Assembly (NCBI GenBank): GCA_913776675.1
Contig: CAJYRE010000503.1
Location: forward strand, 1 to 8,831
Source: Rhizobiaceae bacterium
Lineage (GTDB): Bacteria; Pseudomonadota; Alphaproteobacteria; Rhizobiales; Rhizobiaceae
Direction: 5' to 3'
Length of the DNA: 8,831 nt
The notes beneath the pieces were generated by a model, which did not search any database, had not been told where the DNA came from, and worked only from the letters and a program-made list of their open reading frames with translations. The translations under genes and the position numbers were made by a program. This document shows positions 5,184 through 8,831 of this stretch, one piece after another (within the stretch, counting starts at the first letter, position 1; each line of letters opens with the position of its first letter).

Positions 5184-5534
5184 ATGATCAATCTTGAAGA
5201 AGCCAACAAGAAGAGCAAAGAAGTGGTGGATTTGGCGGTGAAGAACTATGCCGAAGTCACAAAGGGCTTTCAGTCCATTGCTGCAGAAGCCACCGAATAT
5301 TCCAAAAAGTCTGTTCAGGAGCTGACAAGCTACGTTGAACAATTGACGGCTGCCCGCAGCATTGAAGCGGTGATTGAAATCCAGACGAAATATGCCAAGA
5401 ACTCGTATGAGTCTTTTGTTGCCGAAGCAACAAAGATTGGTGAAATGTATGCCGATCTCGCAAAGATCGCATATAAGTCTTATGAAGCTCCTGTTGCCAA
5501 GGCAACCAAGGTGGCCTCTGCTTCGGCTGCATAA
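5184..5534 (+). CDS. Phasin family protein
   Basis: The 116-residue protein is almost entirely predicted alpha helix with heptad-like hydrophobic spacing, rich in Ala, Glu and Lys and ending in an Ala/Ser tail (KVASASAA). Segments such as EEANKKSKEVVDLAVKNYAE and the later QTKYAKNSYESFVAEATKIGE, with the local ELTSYVEQLTAARSIEAVIE, fit the phasin (Phasin_2) family, which coats polyhydroxyalkanoate granules in the cytoplasm. The ATG at 5184 has AAGGAG eight bases upstream. An in-frame ATG at 5142 lies inside the proposed promoter and would add 14 basic residues unlike phasins. It has its own promoter and terminator, so it is probably monocistronic. Small alphaproteobacterial phasins are also expressed in species that store little polymer, so a granule role is likely but not proven. 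Confidence 0.88.
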   Translation: MINLEEANKKSKEVVDLAVKNYAEVTKGFQSIAAEATEYSKKSVQELTSYVEQLTAARSIEAVIEIQTKYAKNSYESFVAEATKIGEMYADLAKIAYKSYEAPVAKATKVASASAA

Positions 5535-5567
5535 TATTATAATTCTGAGTATTTAAGAGTGTCATGC

Positions 5568-5598
5568 AAAACGGCTGCCTTTCTGGTGGCCGTTTTTT
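5568..5598 (+). terminator. Rho-independent terminator after the phasin
   Basis: AAAACGGCTGCC and GGTGGCCGTTTT pair around the loop TTTCT. The core stem is 9 base pairs, two of them G-U, extended by A-T pairs, and it ends in a run of six T (5593-5598). It starts 33 bases after the phasin stop and closes that transcript. Confidence 0.9.
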
Positions 5599-5945
5599 GT
5601 TTATCATGGGTGTTTCGTCGCACCTTGAGCGCGATAAACGTCAAAATGGCCAGTTTCAGGCATAGTTGATTGTTGAACATCCTACAGAGACGAGCGCAAT
5701 CTATGGCGCACAAAGGTTCGCTGTCGCTTTTCTGTTCTATGGTGTTTCTCCGCTTGAAGGATAAAAAAATAGGCCTATCTTTGAAAAACGGACATGCTGG
5801 AAAAAGCGGCTTTGGGAGTGAGATGTCTGCCCTTGCCGATCTTCAGTTCCATGTTGGTCTGACGTTGTGTGGTTTGATGCAATGAAGTTTACGTGATGAG
5901 GTAGTGCGATCTTAAGTCTTTTTGGAATTGTCGTGTTCAATTCTG

Positions 5946-5974
5946 TTCGTAGTGTCGGGCAATGGGCTTAAAAT
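5946..5974 (+). promoter_or_regulatory. Possible clpS-clpA promoter
   Basis: TAAAAT (5969-5974) matches the -10 consensus at five of six positions. The -35 at 17-base spacing, TTCGTA (5946-5951), matches only three. Initiation would be near 5981, about 84 bases upstream of clpS. It lies just 3' of the inverted repeat GAATTG-N7-CAATTC. Tentative. Confidence 0.3.
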
Positions 5975-5983
5975 CGGCGAGAA

Positions 5984-6058
5984 ATGAACTACCTTATGGA
6001 TTCTATGGGGAATGGCAGATTCGGCTTCTGTCACAGAGACCGGATCTCGGGAGAATGA
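5984..6058 (+). CDS. Possible 24-residue leader ORF upstream of clpS
   Basis: ATG at 5984 reads MNYLMDSMGNGRFGFCHRDR and four more residues to a TGA at 6056-6058, six bases before the clpS ATG. The clpS Shine-Dalgarno (GGGAGA, 6049-6054) lies inside its last codons, so translation of one would affect access to the other. The purine-rich GGCGAG upstream is a poor ribosome site, although if transcription begins near 5981 the ATG would be almost at the 5' end. Short frames like this arise by chance often, so confidence is low. Confidence 0.2.
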   Translation: MNYLMDSMGNGRFGFCHRDRISGE

Positions 6059-6064
6059 ATTGAA

Positions 6065-6415
6065 ATGATCGCGAAACCGATCGTGATGCAACGTCAGGGT
6101 AATGAAGGGGATGGCCCAAACCGGGGCACGTCCGTGATTACGCGCACCAAGCCAAAAACCAAAAAGCCGAACCTGTATCGTGTTCTTATACTGAATGACG
6201 ATTACACGCCCATGGAGTTCGTGATACATATACTGGAGCGTTTTTTCCAGAAAGACCGGGAAGCGGCAACCCGTATCATGCTGCACGTACATAATCACGG
6301 GGTAGGGGAATGCGGCGTCTTCACCTATGAGGTCGCCGAAACCAAGGTAAGCCAAGTCATGGACTTCGCACGGCAGCACGAACACCCGCTGCAATGCGTC
6401 ATGGAAAAGAAATGA
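6065..6415 (+). CDS. clpS: ATP-dependent Clp protease adaptor ClpS
   Basis: The 116-residue protein is the adaptor that recognises N-degron substrates (proteins with bulky hydrophobic N-terminal residues) and hands them to ClpA-ClpP in the cytoplasm. Residues 1-37 form a flexible basic extension ([13 protein letters not shown]), typical of alphaproteobacterial ClpS1. The core has [11 protein letters not shown] with Asn44, Asp45, Asp46 and Met50, and His76 in MLHVHNHG. These correspond to E. coli Asn34, Asp35, Asp36, Met40 and His66, which line the N-degron pocket. [13 protein letters not shown] is the conserved ClpA-binding side. The ATG at 6065 is preceded at 10 bases by GGGAGA; an alternative ATG at 6086 has no clear ribosome site. 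The stop at 6413-6415 overlaps the clpA Shine-Dalgarno, indicating coupled translation. Confidence 0.97.
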   Translation: MIAKPIVMQRQGNEGDGPNRGTSVITRTKPKTKKPNLYRVLILNDDYTPMEFVIHILERFFQKDREAATRIMLHVHNHGVGECGVFTYEVAETKVSQVMDFARQHEHPLQCVMEKK

Positions 6416-6425
6416 GGATCTGACC

Positions 6426-8831
6426 GTGCCAACATTTTCTCCAAGCCTGGAAAAGGCGCTGCATCAGGCTCTCACTTTTGCCAATGAGCGTCACCACGAA
6501 TACGCAACGCTTGAGCATTTGCTGCTGGCGCTGATTGAAGATGCGGATGCGGCGGCCGTGATGGGCGCTTGCAACGTGGATCTTGACGTTTTGCGAAAGA
6601 CAGTGAGCGATTACGTCGATAACGATCTGGCCAATCTGGTCACGGGTTACGACGAGGATTCCAAACCAACCTCCGGTTTTCAACGGGTCATTCAGCGCGC
6701 TGTCATCCACGTCCAATCGTCTGGGCGCGAAGAGGTGACCGGGGCCAATGTGCTGGTTGCCATTTTTGCCGAGCGCGAAAGTCACGCCGCATATTTCCTG
6801 CAAGAGCAGGAAATGACCCGTTATGATGCCGTCAATTACATTTCTCATGGCATAGGCAAGCGCCCTGGCTCATCTCAGTCACGCCCTCCGCGTGGCGTTG
6901 AAGAAGAGAGCGAAGCCAGCAGCAAGCAAAGCCGCGATCATGAAGAAGGCCCCGCCAAGAAGCAGCCCGATGCCTTGAAGGCCTATTGCGTCAATCTCAA
7001 TGAAAAGGCCAAGAAAGGTCGGATTGATCCGTTGATTGGTCGTCATGATGAGGTTAACCGCACCATTCAGGTTCTGTGCCGCCGTTCGAAGAACAATCCG
7101 CTGTATGTGGGTGATCCGGGCGTGGGCAAGACGGCGATTGCCGAAGGTCTGGCCAAGCGCATTGTGGAAGGTAAAGTGCCTGAAGCGCTGGTTGATGCCA
7201 CGATCTTCTCGCTCGACATGGGCACGTTGCTGGCGGGTACCCGCTACCGTGGTGACTTTGAAGAGCGCCTGAAGCAGGTGGTCAAGGAGCTGGAAGATTA
7301 TCCGGGGGCTGTACTGTTCATCGATGAAATTCACACAGTCATTGGTGCGGGTGCCACATCCGGCGGTGCCATGGATGCGTCCAACCTGCTGAAGCCTGCT
7401 TTGTCCTCCGGATCGATACGGTGCATTGGCTCTACCACCTATAAGGAATATCGTCAGTTCTTCGAGAAGGACCGTGCGCTGGTGCGTCGTTTCCAGAAGA
7501 TTGATGTCAATGAGCCATCGATTGACGATGCCATCGAGATCATGAAGGGCCTCAAGCCTTATTTTGAAGATTACCACAAGCTGCGTTACACCAACGAAGC
7601 CATCAAAACGGCGGTTGAGCTGTCGGCCCGCTACATCAGCGACCGCAAGCTGCCAGACAAAGCCATTGACGTGATTGACGAAACAGGTGCCGCGCAAATG
7701 CTGCTCCCCGCTTCGCGTCGGCGTAAGCTGATCACAGAAAAGGAAATCGAAGTCACCATTGCCACCATGGCCCGTATTCCGGCCAAAACGGTGTCGAAGG
7801 ATGATGAGATGGTTCTGGCCAATCTGGAGCAAGAATTGCGCTCCGTGGTCTATGGTCAGGATGATGCCATTGAAGCGCTGTCTACCGCCATCAAACTGGC
7901 GCGTGCTGGTCTGCGCGAGCCGAACAAGCCGATTGGTTCGTATGTGTTCTCCGGTCCGACTGGCGTTGGTAAAACTGAAGTGGCCAAGCAACTGGCCGCA
8001 TCGCTTGGGGTGGAGCTGCAGCGCTTTGACATGTCGGAATATATGGAGCGCCATACGGTGTCGCGTCTGCTGGGTGCCCCTCCCGGCTACGTTGGCTTCG
8101 ATCAGGGCGGTCTGTTGACCGATGGTGTCGATCAGCATCCGCATTCTGTGGTGCTGCTGGACGAAATCGAAAAGGCTCATCCTGACATCTACAACATTCT
8201 GTTGCAGGTGATGGACCATGGTTCGCTGACCGATCACAATGGCAAGAAGATCGACTTCCGCAATGTGATTCTGATCATGACCACCAATGCAGGCGCATCC
8301 GAAATGGCGAAGTCCGCCATCGGTTTTGGCTCGTCCAAGCGCAGCGGTGAGGATGAAGAGGCCATTAACCGCCTGTTCACGCCGGAATTCCGCAACCGTC
8401 TGGATGCGATCATTCCATTTGCGCCGCTGCCAAGTGAAGTCATTCACAAGGTCGTTCAGAAGTTCGTCATGCAGTTGGAAGCCCAGCTTTCCGATCGCGG
8501 CGTAACGTTTGAACTGTCACCAGAATCGGTGGCATGGCTGGCAACACGCGGCTATGACGAAAAAATGGGTGCGCGGCCTCTGGGACGTGTCATTCAGGAG
8601 CATATCAAGAAGCCACTGGCCAATGAAATCCTGTTTGGCAAGCTCAAGAAGGGCGGTCTGGTCAAGGTGGGTGTTGTCACCAAGGATGATGGCACGGAAA
8701 GCCTGACGCTGGATTGCGAAGCGGAAACGGCTCCCATCAAGCCAAAGCCGGAGGCAGAGCAAATTGAAGCCTTGCATGACGATGGTGAGGTGGTGACCAA
8801 GCCTTTGCCAAAAGCCAAGCGAGCAAAGGCC
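6426..8831 (+). CDS. clpA: ATP-dependent Clp protease ATP-binding subunit ClpA (3' end beyond window)
   Basis: The frame is open for 802 codons from the GTG at 6426 to the window edge with no stop or frameshift. ClpA is the hexameric AAA+ unfoldase that feeds substrates to ClpP. The N-domain (1 to about 143, MPTFSPSLEKALHQA) binds ClpS. A charged, disordered linker (about 146-185) follows. D1 has Walker A GDPGVGKT at 229-236 and Walker B with Asp300 and Glu301. D2 has Walker A GPTGVGKT at 510-517 and Walker B with Asp579 and Glu580. The ClpP-docking loop tripeptide is Ile632-Gly633-Phe634, and the arginine segment FRNRLD follows. The GTG start fits: GAGGA lies 7 bases upstream across the clpS stop, and the peptide matches the family N-terminus. 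After about residue 755 there is a Lys/Pro/Glu-rich tail absent from E. coli ClpA (758 residues). Confidence 0.97.
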   Translation, partial: MPTFSPSLEKALHQALTFANERHHEYATLEHLLLALIEDADAAAVMGACNVDLDVLRKTVSDYVDNDLANLVTGYDEDSKPTSGFQRVIQRAVIHVQSSGREEVTGANVLVAIFAERESHAAYFLQEQEMTRYDAVNYISHGIGKRPGSSQSRPPRGVEEESEASSKQSRDHEEGPAKKQPDALKAYCVNLNEKAKKGRIDPLIGRHDEVNRTIQVLCRRSKNNPLYVGDPGVGKTAIAEGLAKRIVEGKVPEALVDATIFSLDMGTLLAGTRYRGDFEERLKQVVKELEDYPGAVLFIDEIHTVIGAGATSGGAMDASNLLKPALSSGSIRCIGSTTYKEYRQFFEKDRALVRRFQKIDVNEPSIDDAIEIMKGLKPYFEDYHKLRYTNEAIKTAVELSARYISDRKLPDKAIDVIDETGAAQMLLPASRRRKLITEKEIEVTIATMARIPAKTVSKDDEMVLANLEQELRSVVYGQDDAIEALSTAIKLARAGLREPNKPIGSYVFSGPTGVGKTEVAKQLAASLGVELQRFDMSEYMERHTVSRLLGAPPGYVGFDQGGLLTDGVDQHPHSVVLLDEIEKAHPDIYNILLQVMDHGSLTDHNGKKIDFRNVILIMTTNAGASEMAKSAIGFGSSKRSGEDEEAINRLFTPEFRNRLDAIIPFAPLPSEVIHKVVQKFVMQLEAQLSDRGVTFELSPESVAWLATRGYDEKMGARPLGRVIQEHIKKPLANEILFGKLKKGGLVKVGVVTKDDGTESLTLDCEAETAPIKPKPEAEQIEALHDDGEVVTKPLPKAKRAKA

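Larger units (their letters stand above)
5599..6064. other. Long intergenic region and leader upstream of clpS
   Basis: These 466 bases carry no convincing gene. A 60-codon plus frame from 5703 (MAHKGSLSLF) lacks a Shine-Dalgarno and family resemblance. Visible structure: a 10-base palindrome ATAGGCCTAT (5769-5778) flanked by A and T runs; an inverted repeat GAATTG-N7-CAATTC (5925-5943); a possible promoter near 5946-5974; and a 24-codon upstream ORF at 5984-6058. The two repeats may be regulator sites for clpS-clpA, but nothing identifies the regulator. Confidence 0.6.

Noticed and set aside
5703..5885. A 60-codon plus-strand frame between the phasin and clpS
   Set aside because: There is no Shine-Dalgarno, no recognisable family and an irregular composition. 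It is best read as chance in an intergenic region.
5935..5948. GTTC-N6-GTTC, resembling the alphaproteobacterial LexA (SOS) box
   Set aside because: The established box is GTTC-N7-GTTC; the spacing here is one base short, and clpS is not an expected SOS gene.
6879..8447. A 522-codon minus-strand open frame opposite clpA
   Set aside because: It is fully antisense to a clear, uninterrupted clpA coding frame. Its translation is rich in His, Arg and Gln with no recognisable domain. Long frames opposite chaperone genes are a known source of false annotation.
1..8831. Mobile element, defence system, CRISPR array or biosynthetic cluster
   Set aside because: I looked for transposase or integrase motifs, direct repeats with regular spacing, tRNA-like cloverleaf segments and toxin-antitoxin-like gene pairs and found none. 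All confident genes are core-type.

Overview
The window looks like an ordinary, tightly packed stretch of core chromosome from an alphaproteobacterium, most likely a member of the Hyphomicrobiales (Rhizobiales). The evidence is the clpS-clpA pair with an alphaproteobacterial type ClpS (basic N-terminal extension), a small phasin directly upstream of clpS, a DUF3126-type small protein downstream of cysE, and a CHCC zinc-finger protein paired with an FAD monooxygenase. I cannot name the genus. I see no insertion sequence, phage gene, tRNA, rRNA or CRISPR array.

Layout. At 1-128 is the 3' end of a Cys/Met-metabolism PLP enzyme, probably cystathionine beta-lyase (metC), followed by a strong hairpin. 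A minus-strand pair follows: a CHCC zinc-finger protein (1432-1677) and an FAD-dependent monooxygenase (237-1406), 25 bases apart and probably one operon. A divergent intergenic region (1678-1967) holds a perfect 17-base palindrome just before a plus-strand alpha/beta hydrolase (1968-2753). That gene converges, with a 4-base gap, on a minus-strand crotonase-fold gene (2758-3561), which is divergent from cysE (3635-4456). The short crotonase/cysE intergenic region carries a near-perfect 18-base palindrome over a plausible promoter. A 337-base stretch with little clear coding then leads to a DUF3126-type protein that probably starts at GTG (4794-4997) and ends at a textbook terminator. A phasin gene (5184-5534) with its own promoter and terminator follows, then a leader of about 460 bases, then clpS (6065-6415) and clpA (GTG start at 6426, running off the end of the window).

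How the genes fit together. MetC and CysE both belong to sulfur amino acid metabolism. ClpS and ClpA form a translationally coupled N-degron degradation module that works with ClpP. The phasin implies polyhydroxyalkanoate storage. The monooxygenase, hydrolase and crotonase are catabolic-type enzymes whose substrates cannot be read from sequence.

I found no new multi-gene system. The points most worth a second look are the crotonase that lacks both canonical catalytic glutamates, the zinc-finger/monooxygenase pair, the palindromes in the two divergent regions, the stem-loop before the DUF3126 gene, a CysE whose tail does not end in isoleucine, and a possible leader peptide before clpS.
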